A stretch of DNA of 35,352 bases from Chryseobacterium gleum (lineage in GTDB: Bacteria; Bacteroidota; Bacteroidia; NS11-12g; UBA955), in contig CAMBTR010000005.1 in NCBI GenBank assembly GCA_945870885.1, forward strand, positions 1 to 35,352, given 5' to 3'. Below the pieces are notes generated by a model that was not told the DNA's origin, did not search any database, and saw only the letters and a program-made list of their open reading frames with translations. Shown here one piece after another: positions 27,926 through 35,352 of the stretch. The first letter of the stretch is position 1; each line of letters starts with the position of its first letter. Both the position numbers and the translations under genes were made by a program.

Positions 27926-28645
27926 ATGGGAAGGATTTTTGAAAAACGAAAGCATACCATGTTTGCTCGCTTCGATCGCATGGCAAAGCAATTTACCCGC
28001 ATCGGAAAAGAAATTGCCATCGCAGTAAAGCAAAGTGGACCCAATCCGGAAAATAATGCCAAGTTGCGCACAGTGATGCAAAACGCGAAGTCGGTCAATA
28101 TGCCGAAAGATCGCGTCGACGCTGCCATCAAACGTGCCAGCACCAAAGGAGATTCAGAAAATTACGAAGAAGTTCGCTTCGAAGGATATGCACCTCACGG
28201 CGTGGGTGTTTTGGTTGAAACGGCAACGGATAACAATACTAGAACCGTGGCCAACGTACGCATGCACTTCAATAAAGGCGGTGGAGCCATGGGCAAAACG
28301 GGTTCCCTCGATTTTATCTTCACCCGTAAAGGCGTTTTTAAAATCGAAAAGTCAAAATTGGGCAGCCGCGACCTGGATGAATTCGAATTTGAATTGATCG
28401 ATTTTGGTTTGGATGAGGTTGCTTTCGATGAAGAATTGGTATACGTGTATACTGATTTTACTGACTTCGGTACGATGCAAAAAGCCCTCGAAGATATTGG
28501 CATCGAATACAATACCGCCGAATTGCAATATGTCCCCAATACCTATGTGGATTTAACAGAGGAGCAAGCAAAAGAAGTCTTGGATCTAGTGGATCGCTTA
28601 GAGGGCGACGATGACGTGCAGAACGTTTACCACAATTTGAGGTAA
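27926..28645 (+). CDS. YebC/PmpR (TACO1) family protein
   Basis: MGRIFEKRKHTMFARFDRMAKQFTRIGKEIAIAVKQSGPNPENNAKLRTVMQNAKSVNMPKDRVDAAIKRA...YEEVRFEGYAPHGVGVLVETATDNNTRTVANVRMHFNKGGG. Confidence 0.95.
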   Translation: MGRIFEKRKHTMFARFDRMAKQFTRIGKEIAIAVKQSGPNPENNAKLRTVMQNAKSVNMPKDRVDAAIKRASTKGDSENYEEVRFEGYAPHGVGVLVETATDNNTRTVANVRMHFNKGGGAMGKTGSLDFIFTRKGVFKIEKSKLGSRDLDEFEFELIDFGLDEVAFDEELVYVYTDFTDFGTMQKALEDIGIEYNTAELQYVPNTYVDLTEEQAKEVLDLVDRLEGDDDVQNVYHNLR

Positions 28646-29788
28646 TTACTTGGGGCAAGTTTGGCACTGAATCACCTTTGCATCAAATACAGCTTTGATG
28701 GGAATGTTGCGTTCTGGTGAAACGGGGTCGTTACAAACAATCCAAATGTTGTAATTCGCATTACCCTTCTTTAATACGGTATCAAAGAAAACGCGGATTG
28801 GCATTTCCTCGCCGGGGGCTAAGGTCTTTTTATCAAACTTCAAAGTGATACAACCGCAGTCCTGCGTGATGTCGTGGATTTTCAATTCTGTCTTCCCCGT
28901 ATTTTTGAGATGGATGTCGGTGAATAGTAGGTCGCCCGCCTCTTTTTTGCCCCAGTTAATCTCTTTGACATCGACGTCTAATTTGGGTTGCTTGGCTAAT
29001 TGTTTGGCGTTCATCTTAGGGAAATACTGTCGACGTACATAGTTTACAACAATGCTATTAAAAAGAGCCGCGGGGTTGTCGGTGGTGTAAGGCAGTTCAA
29101 TGGCACCAAAGCCAAAGTGTGTGATTTTTGTTCCATCGATTTTGATTTTAAAGGTTCCAATTTCATTTGGCTCCAGGGCGGTGGGGTAGCTTAGTATTTT
29201 AATAAAAGCAGGAATCTGCGATGGATTGATGGGCTCAAAATTGGCAGTATAGGGCGTTTCGTTGGTGATGCGTATGGTTTGCGAGTCCTGCTGATTGTCT
29301 AATAGCTCTAAAAAAGAAAAACTAGGTGCACTGAACGATATTTTACCCATGTCGGGTATCACGGCAGCGTTTGGGTCGATTCGTGGCTTTAAAACCTCTC
29401 CCTCGATATCTAGGTGAACAAGCGAAGCGGTTACGGCATCGGAATAAACGGTGATTGATTTCTGAAACGACCCGATTCGATTGTTTGTTTCGAATCTCGC
29501 TTCGATGAAGCCTTTTCCTCCTGGAGGGATAGAATCACGGGTCCAATCGGGGGTGGTGCAACCGCAAGAAGTATGGACTTGTTGAATATGTAGCGGAGTG
29601 ACACCTATGTTGGTAAATGGAAACCGGTGGATGGCGTAGTGAATTGATTCTTCAATCTTGCCAAAATCATGTTTTGTATGGTCGAATTGGATCTCCGGAC
29701 CTTTCTTAATTGGAGTTGGATTTTGGGCGCCAATTTGGGTGCAAAAAAGTAGCGTTGGAATGAAAATGCGGAAGAATTTTGTGCTCAT
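28646..29788 (-). CDS. Secreted DUF1573-domain protein (two HYDIN/ASPM-like Ig domains)
   Basis: Signal peptide; IQFDHTKHDFGKIEESIHYAIHRFPFTNIGVTPLHIQQVHTSCGCTTPDW and a second module VKEINWGKKEAGDLLFTDIHLKNTGKTELKIHDITQDCGCITLKFDKKTLAPGE. Confidence 0.88.
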   Translation of the reverse strand: MSTKFFRIFIPTLLFCTQIGAQNPTPIKKGPEIQFDHTKHDFGKIEESIHYAIHRFPFTNIGVTPLHIQQVHTSCGCTTPDWTRDSIPPGGKGFIEARFETNNRIGSFQKSITVYSDAVTASLVHLDIEGEVLKPRIDPNAAVIPDMGKISFSAPSFSFLELLDNQQDSQTIRITNETPYTANFEPINPSQIPAFIKILSYPTALEPNEIGTFKIKIDGTKITHFGFGAIELPYTTDNPAALFNSIVVNYVRRQYFPKMNAKQLAKQPKLDVDVKEINWGKKEAGDLLFTDIHLKNTGKTELKIHDITQDCGCITLKFDKKTLAPGEEMPIRVFFDTVLKKGNANYNIWIVCNDPVSPERNIPIKAVFDAKVIQCQTCPK

Positions 29789-29977
29789 TGGAGGTTTAGA
29801 ATGTGTTTTAAGTTGTCAAAAGTAGTGCCAAAATGGGAGACGTTAAAAAAAAGATGAAAGTTGCCCGATGGGTTACTGAATTCAGCGTTTTAGGGCGGTG
29901 CAACCCTTAGAATGGCCCAAATTTGAAGGATATTTGGGTTTCTTTTGAATTCAGTGCTATATTTTTTTGACATGGTC

Positions 29978-30008
29978 TTGATTTTGACAAATAATAGGCG
30001 TAATTTTG
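29978..30008 (+). promoter_or_regulatory. Bacteroidota-type promoter (TTG-N20-TAATTTTG) for the str/S10 operon
   Basis: TTG at 29978-29980 and TAATTTTG at 30001-30008; rpsL ATG at 30029. Confidence 0.65.
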
Positions 30009-30028
30009 CCGTCCTTTTTGGGAAAAAT

Positions 30029-30409
30029 ATGCCAACAATTCAACAGCTAATTAGAAAGGGACGGCAGGAAACTGTTTGGAAGAGCAAGTCACCTGCACTT
30101 GATTCTTGTCCGCAGCGCAGAGGTGTTTGTACCCGCGTATACACAACTACACCAAAGAAGCCGAATTCGGCTCTTCGTAAGGTAGCTCGTGTACGTTTGT
30201 CGAACGGAAAAGAAGTGAACGCCTACATTCCAGGTGAAGGCCACAACTTGCAAGAACACAGTATCGTTTTGGTACGTGGAGGCAGGGTGAAGGATTTGCC
30301 GGGTGTACGTTATCACATTGTACGAGGAGCATTGGATACTGCCGGAGTAGAAGGCCGTAACCAGCGCAGAAGTAAGTATGGCACAAAGAAACCAAAGGCT
30401 AAGAAATAA
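30029..30409 (+). CDS. rpsL: 30S ribosomal protein S12
   Basis: [13 protein letters not shown]...[67 protein letters not shown]. Start set to MPTI (30029). Confidence 0.98.
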   Translation: MPTIQQLIRKGRQETVWKSKSPALDSCPQRRGVCTRVYTTTPKKPNSALRKVARVRLSNGKEVNAYIPGEGHNLQEHSIVLVRGGRVKDLPGVRYHIVRGALDTAGVEGRNQRRSKYGTKKPKAKK

Positions 30410-30421
30410 TCACAATCAGTT

Positions 30422-30892
30422 ATGAGAAAGGCGCGCGCTAAAAAACGCATATTGTTACCCGATCCTAAGTTCAACGACGTAGTAGTTACTCGTTTTGTGA
30501 ACGGGATGATGTATGATGGTAAGAAATCATTGGCATACAACATTTTTTATTCAGCATTGGACTTGGTAGAAGCCAAAGCCACAGAGGAGCCAGGTATTGA
30601 GACCTTCCGCAAAGCGTTGAACAACGTAATGCCTACGGTTGAGGTTAAGGCACGTCGTGTTGGTGGTTCTACTTTCCAGATCCCTACAGAAGTTCAACCT
30701 CGCCGTCGTATGGCCGTTGGAATGAAGTGGATGATCGGATATGCTCGCAAGCGCAACGAAAAATCAATGGCTGAGAAATTGGCTGGTGAAATTTTGGCTG
30801 CATCGCGCAACGAAGGTTCTGCGGTGAAGAAGAAAGAAGATACACACAAAATGGCTGAAGCAAACAAAGCTTTCGCACACTTTAGGGTTTAA
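30422..30892 (+). CDS. rpsG: 30S ribosomal protein S7
   Basis: [46 protein letters not shown]...[22 protein letters not shown]. Confidence 0.98.
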   Translation: MRKARAKKRILLPDPKFNDVVVTRFVNGMMYDGKKSLAYNIFYSALDLVEAKATEEPGIETFRKALNNVMPTVEVKARRVGGSTFQIPTEVQPRRRMAVGMKWMIGYARKRNEKSMAEKLAGEILAASRNEGSAVKKKEDTHKMAEANKAFAHFRV

Positions 30893-30909
30893 TAAGAGAA
30901 ATTAATAGC

Positions 30910-33012
30910 ATGTCACGCGATTTATCGTTTACAAGAAACATTGGTATTGCAGCCCACATTGATGCGGGTAAGACAACTACTACGGAGCGTATTCTTTACT
31001 ATGCTGGTGTAAACCACAAGATTGGTGAGGTACACGACGGAGCGGCTACCATGGACTGGATGGCTCAAGAGCAGGAGCGTGGTATTACCATTACTTCAGC
31101 GGCTACCACAGTTTTCTGGAAATACTTAGATAACAATTATCACATTAATATCATCGATACTCCAGGTCACGTAGATTTTACCGTTGAGGTGAATCGTTCT
31201 TTGCGTGTATTGGATGGTTTGGTGTTCTTGTTTAGTTCAGTTGATGGTGTAGAGCCTCAATCTGAGACAAACTGGCGTTTGGCTAATAACTACAACGTTG
31301 CTCGTATCGGATTCGTTAATAAAATGGATCGTGCCGGTGCGGATTTCTTAAATGTAGTAACACAAGTAAAAACGATGTTGGGTAGCAACGCAATTCCATT
31401 GCAGTTGCCCATCGGTGCGGAAGACAATTTCACAGGTGTTGTTGATTTGATCAACTTCCGTGGAATGGTTTGGAACGAGAAAGATCAAGGGATGACCTAT
31501 GAGACTATCGATATACCAGCTGATATGTTAGAGGAAGCGACAATGTGGAGAGAGAAGTTGTTGGAAGCTGTATCTGAGTATGATGATACATTGATGGAGA
31601 AATTCTTCGAAGATCCAACTTCAATTACTGAAAGAGAAATTTTGAATGCATTGCGTCCAGCAGTTATCGACATGAAAATTGTTCCGATGATGTGTGGATC
31701 TGCGTTTAAGAATAAGGGTGTACAAACAATGTTGGACATGGTGATGGAATTGATGCCGTCTCCAATCGACAAAGGGGGTGCAATCGGAACAAACCCAGAC
31801 ACAGGGGCTGAGTTGATCCGTAAGCCTGATTACAAAGAGCCTTTTGCCGCTTTGGCATTTAAGATTGCAACAGATCCTTACGTAGGTCGTTTGTGTTTCT
31901 TGCGTGCATATTCAGGTAAATTAGATGCTGGTTCTTATGTGTTGAACATGCGTACTGGAAACAAAGAGCGTATTTCACGTATCTTCCAAATGCATGCTAA
32001 CAAGCAGAACCCCATTGATTATTTGGGAGCGGGCGATATTGGAGCAGCAGTAGGTTTCAAAGACATCAAAACTGGTGATACATTGGTAGCTGAAGGCCAT
32101 CCAATCGTATTGGAATCAATGGTATTCCCTGAGCCAGTAATTGGTTTGGCTATCGAACCAAAAACCCAAGCAGATTCTGACAAGTTGGGCAACGCGTTGT
32201 CGAAGTTGGCTGAAGAAGATCCTACATTCCGTGTTCATTCAGATAAGGAAACTAGTCAGACCATCATCAGTGGTATGGGTGAATTACACTTGGAAATCAT
32301 TTTGGATCGTTTGAAGCGTGAATTCAAGGTTGAATGTAACCAAGGTGCGCCTCAAGTAACTTATAAAGAAGCAATTACTGCAGATTACACTCACCGTGAG
32401 ACATACAAGAAACAGACTGGTGGTCGTGGTAAATTTGCGGATATCCAATTCACTATTGGTCCAGCCGACGATACGTTCGTGGGTGAAGGTCTTCAGTGGG
32501 TGAATGATGTAGTGGGTGGTTCTATCCCTCGTGAATTCATTCCTTCAGTAGAAAAAGGTTTCAAAGCAGCCATGTCGAATGGTGTGTTGGCAGGTTATGC
32601 AATCGATCGCATGAAAGTGCGTTTGTTTGATGGTAGCTTCCACGCGGTGGATTCAGATTCATTGTCGTTTGAAGTTGCAGCGCGCAGCGGTTTCCGTGAA
32701 GCAGCCCGTCGTTGTAATCCAGTATTGTTGGAGCCCATCATGAAGTTGGAAGTAGTAACTCCTCACGAAAATAGTGGTGATGTTATGGGTGACTTGAACC
32801 GCCGTCGTGGTCAATTAGAAGGGATCGACGAGCGTGCAGGTGCTCAGATTGTTAAGGCAAAGGTGCCATTGAGTGAAATGTTCGGATATGTAACTACATT
32901 GAGAACGATCACTTCTGGCCGTGCAACGTCAACTATGGAATTCAGTCACTTTGCTGAAACTCCAAAGAGCATTGCAGATGAAGTATTGAAAAAAGCTAAC
33001 GCTACGAGTTAA
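30910..33012 (+). CDS. fusA: Translation elongation factor G
   Basis: 700 aa; [46 protein letters not shown], domain IV-V motifs. Confidence 0.98.
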   Translation: MSRDLSFTRNIGIAAHIDAGKTTTTERILYYAGVNHKIGEVHDGAATMDWMAQEQERGITITSAATTVFWKYLDNNYHINIIDTPGHVDFTVEVNRSLRVLDGLVFLFSSVDGVEPQSETNWRLANNYNVARIGFVNKMDRAGADFLNVVTQVKTMLGSNAIPLQLPIGAEDNFTGVVDLINFRGMVWNEKDQGMTYETIDIPADMLEEATMWREKLLEAVSEYDDTLMEKFFEDPTSITEREILNALRPAVIDMKIVPMMCGSAFKNKGVQTMLDMVMELMPSPIDKGGAIGTNPDTGAELIRKPDYKEPFAALAFKIATDPYVGRLCFLRAYSGKLDAGSYVLNMRTGNKERISRIFQMHANKQNPIDYLGAGDIGAAVGFKDIKTGDTLVAEGHPIVLESMVFPEPVIGLAIEPKTQADSDKLGNALSKLAEEDPTFRVHSDKETSQTIISGMGELHLEIILDRLKREFKVECNQGAPQVTYKEAITADYTHRETYKKQTGGRGKFADIQFTIGPADDTFVGEGLQWVNDVVGGSIPREFIPSVEKGFKAAMSNGVLAGYAIDRMKVRLFDGSFHAVDSDSLSFEVAARSGFREAARRCNPVLLEPIMKLEVVTPHENSGDVMGDLNRRRGQLEGIDERAGAQIVKAKVPLSEMFGYVTTLRTITSGRATSTMEFSHFAETPKSIADEVLKKANATS

Positions 33013-33023
33013 TAAATTACAAA

Positions 33024-33332
33024 ATGGTAAGTCAAAAAATCAGAATTAAGCTCAAGTCTTTCGACCACAACCTTATCGACAAATCTGCCGAGAAGATTGT
33101 GAAGGCCGTGAAGACCACTGGGGTTGTGGTGAGTGGGCCAGTGCCGCTACCAACACGTAAAAGGATTTTTACAGTGTTGCGTTCACCTCACGTAAACAAA
33201 AAAGCTAGGGAGCAGTTTCAATACTGCACATACCAACGCTTGATCGACATTTTCAACGGTTCTACAAAGACGGTTGATGCGTTGATGAAGATTGAGTTGC
33301 CTAGTGGTGTTGAAGTTGAAATCAAATTGTAA
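33024..33332 (+). CDS. rpsJ: 30S ribosomal protein S10
   Basis: [62 protein letters not shown]. Confidence 0.98.
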   Translation: MVSQKIRIKLKSFDHNLIDKSAEKIVKAVKTTGVVVSGPVPLPTRKRIFTVLRSPHVNKKAREQFQYCTYQRLIDIFNGSTKTVDALMKIELPSGVEVEIKL

Positions 33333-33346
33333 GGAGGGTAGTTGTT

Positions 33347-33964
33347 ATGAATGGAATTATTGGAAAAAAATTGGGTATGACCAGTATCTTTAACGAAGGC
33401 GGCAAGCGTTTGGCTTGTACTGTTGTTGAAGCTGGACCATGCGTAGTTACCCAGGTAAAGACAAAAGATACGGACGGTTACGAAGCTGTTCAATTGTCAT
33501 GGGGCGAAAAGAAAGACAAGCATACTTCTTCAGCAATGAAGGGTCACTTTACTAAATCAAACACTACTCCTAAGCGTGTAGTAATGGAATTCCGTGATGT
33601 TGAAACAGCTCCAGAGTTGGGTTCTATCATCGATGTGAGTTTGTTTGAGGCGGGCGAGTTTGTTAGCGTGGTTGGAAAAGCCAAAGGAAAAGGTTTTCAG
33701 GGTGTTGTAAAACGTCATGGTTTTGCGGGTGTGGGTGAAGCAACTCACGGTCAGCACAACCGTTTGCGTGCACCGGGATCTATTGGAGCTTGTTCATTCC
33801 CAGGTCGTGTATTCAAAGGAATGCGCATGGCGGGTAGAACAGGTGGACATCGCGTTAAGATCCAGAACTTGGAAGTGTTGAAAATAGATTCAGAAAGGAA
33901 CCTAATCGTCATCAAAGGTGCGATTCCAGGTTACAATGGTTCAACCGTAATAATTGAGCGTTAA
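33347..33964 (+). CDS. rplC: 50S ribosomal protein L3
   Basis: [34 protein letters not shown]...[51 protein letters not shown]. Confidence 0.98.
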   Translation: MNGIIGKKLGMTSIFNEGGKRLACTVVEAGPCVVTQVKTKDTDGYEAVQLSWGEKKDKHTSSAMKGHFTKSNTTPKRVVMEFRDVETAPELGSIIDVSLFEAGEFVSVVGKAKGKGFQGVVKRHGFAGVGEATHGQHNRLRAPGSIGACSFPGRVFKGMRMAGRTGGHRVKIQNLEVLKIDSERNLIVIKGAIPGYNGSTVIIER

Positions 33965-33966
33965 TC

Positions 33967-34593
33967 ATGGAAATTAAAGTATTAAACAAGCAAGGGTCTG
34001 AGACCGGAAGAACGGTAACGTTGTCTGAGTCTATATTTGGATTGAGTCCAAATGACCACGCCATATATTTGGATGTAAAGCAGTTCTTGGCAAATCAGCG
34101 TCAGGGTACACACAAAACCAAAGAGAGAAAAGAAATACACCGTTCTACCAAGAAGATTTTCCGTCAGAAAGGTACAGGAGGTGCACGTCACGGTTCATTG
34201 AAAGCAGGTATTTTTGTAGGTGGTGCTCGTATTCACGGTCCCCGTCCACGTGACTACTCTTTCAAGTTGAACAAAAAGTTGAAGCGTTTGGCTCGTTTGT
34301 CGGCCCTTTCTTATAAGGCAAGAACAAACAATATCATGATCGTTGAAGATTTTGATATGGCTACGCCAAAGACATCTGAGTTCGCTAACATGTTGAAAGC
34401 TTTGAAGGTGACTGGTCGTACATTATTTGTAACGTCTGAGATCCAGAAGAACATCGTATTGAGTGGTCGTAACATTGAAGGAAACACAGTAATGCGTGCT
34501 TCAGATATGAACACATATCAAGTGATGAAAGCGGGTCAATTAATTTTAACCGAAAGTTCAATCGCCAAGATTCAGGAGGCAAATACAAAATGA
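33967..34593 (+). CDS. rplD: 50S ribosomal protein L4
   Basis: [59 protein letters not shown]. Confidence 0.98.
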   Translation: MEIKVLNKQGSETGRTVTLSESIFGLSPNDHAIYLDVKQFLANQRQGTHKTKERKEIHRSTKKIFRQKGTGGARHGSLKAGIFVGGARIHGPRPRDYSFKLNKKLKRLARLSALSYKARTNNIMIVEDFDMATPKTSEFANMLKALKVTGRTLFVTSEIQKNIVLSGRNIEGNTVMRASDMNTYQVMKAGQLILTESSIAKIQEANTK

Positions 34594-34874
34594 TACTTAA
34601 AAAGCCGTTGATTACTGAGAAAATGACCGCTATCATGGATAAGCGTGGTCAGTATGGTTTCATCGTTGACCCAAAGTCAAATAAGGATGAAATTAAGAAA
34701 GCCATTGAAGAATTCTATGGAGTGGAAGTTGCATCAGTAAACACCATGATCCAACGGGGGAAGTCGCGTCGTAACAGACGCACAGGCCAAATCTCCGGTT
34801 ATACTGCAAAGTATAAGAAGGCCATTGTCACATTAAAAGAAGGATTTAACATAGACTTTTACGAAAACATCTAA
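34590..34874 (+). CDS. rplW: 50S ribosomal protein L23
   Basis: [60 protein letters not shown]; 4-bp ATGA overlap with rplD. Confidence 0.97.
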   Translation: MILKKPLITEKMTAIMDKRGQYGFIVDPKSNKDEIKKAIEEFYGVEVASVNTMIQRGKSRRNRRTGQISGYTAKYKKAIVTLKEGFNIDFYENI

Positions 34875-34876
34875 TC

Positions 34877-35352
34877 ATGGCAGTACGTCGTTTAAATCCC
34901 ACCACGCCTGGTCAACGCTTTAGAGTTGCCAATGCGTTTGCAGAAATCACTGCTAGCAAGCCTGAGAAGAGTTTGTTGGTATCATTGAGCAAATCCGGTG
35001 GACGGAATAATCAAGGAAAAATCACCTCACCGTATATCGGGGGTGGTCACAAACGTCGCTATCGTATCATCGACTTCAAGCGTAATAACTTTGGAGTAGT
35101 TGGTGAGGTAATGACAGTAGAATACGATCCAAATCGCAGTGCATTTATTGCTTTGGTTCAATTCGGTGAAGAGAAGAGATACATCATTGCTCCTGCGGGA
35201 TTGAAGGTGGGTCAGAAAGTGGAACAGGGTCCAGGCGTATCTCCAGAGATTGGAAATGCAGTGCCATTGGCTGAAATTCCATTGGGAACTTTGATTCACA
35301 ACATCGAAATGAATCCAGGTCAAGGTGCTAAAATTTGTCGCAGTGCTGGTAC
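34877..35352 (+). CDS. rplB: 50S ribosomal protein L2, C-terminus cut by window edge
   Basis: Translation from ATG 34877: [70 protein letters not shown]...; open to the window end. Confidence 0.97.
   Translation, partial: MAVRRLNPTTPGQRFRVANAFAEITASKPEKSLLVSLSKSGGRNNQGKITSPYIGGGHKRRYRIIDFKRNNFGVVGEVMTVEYDPNRSAFIALVQFGEEKRYIIAPAGLKVGQKVEQGPGVSPEIGNAVPLAEIPLGTLIHNIEMNPGQGAKICRSAG

Noticed and set aside
29945-30028. Upstream extension of rpsL ([14 protein letters not shown]...)
   Set aside because: It spans the promoter elements; canonical S12 begins [12 protein letters not shown].
1-35352. CRISPR arrays, tRNA/rRNA genes, transposases, prophage genes, toxin-antitoxin or defence modules
   Set aside because: None recognised on either strand; virtually all sequence is assigned to housekeeping, T9SS/gliding, receptor or ribosomal genes.

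Overview
The window is a chromosomal segment of a Bacteroidota genome, judged from gene families, gene order and TTG-N19-21-TAnnTTTG promoters. Left to right it holds: (1) a minus-strand array of ribF, an M23 peptidase, gldA, gldF, gldG, ruvA, sprA (sov; 2358 aa), porZ and an M20 peptidase (truncated at the window edge), with porQ-cmk transcribed divergently. This is a dense type IX secretion system (T9SS)/gliding locus. (2) Plus-strand tpiA and a 1503-aa secreted protein of unknown function. (3) Minus-strand truA and a thiolase, divergent from a TonB-dependent receptor. (4) A 17-bp perfect-stem terminator, a yebC-family gene, and a DUF1573 protein converging on it with abutting stop codons. 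(5) The str/S10 ribosomal operon: rpsL, rpsG, fusA, rpsJ, rplC, rplD, rplW, rplB (partial). I found no CRISPR, tRNA, rRNA, transposase, prophage or recognisable defence system. The best candidates for a second look are the consolidated T9SS/gliding locus including the M20 and M23 peptidases, the giant unknown protein, a recurring intergenic palindrome (CTGAATTCAG), very short -7-element-to-ATG distances at several genes, and a poly-G tract near the TonB receptor start where loss of one G gives an immediate stop.
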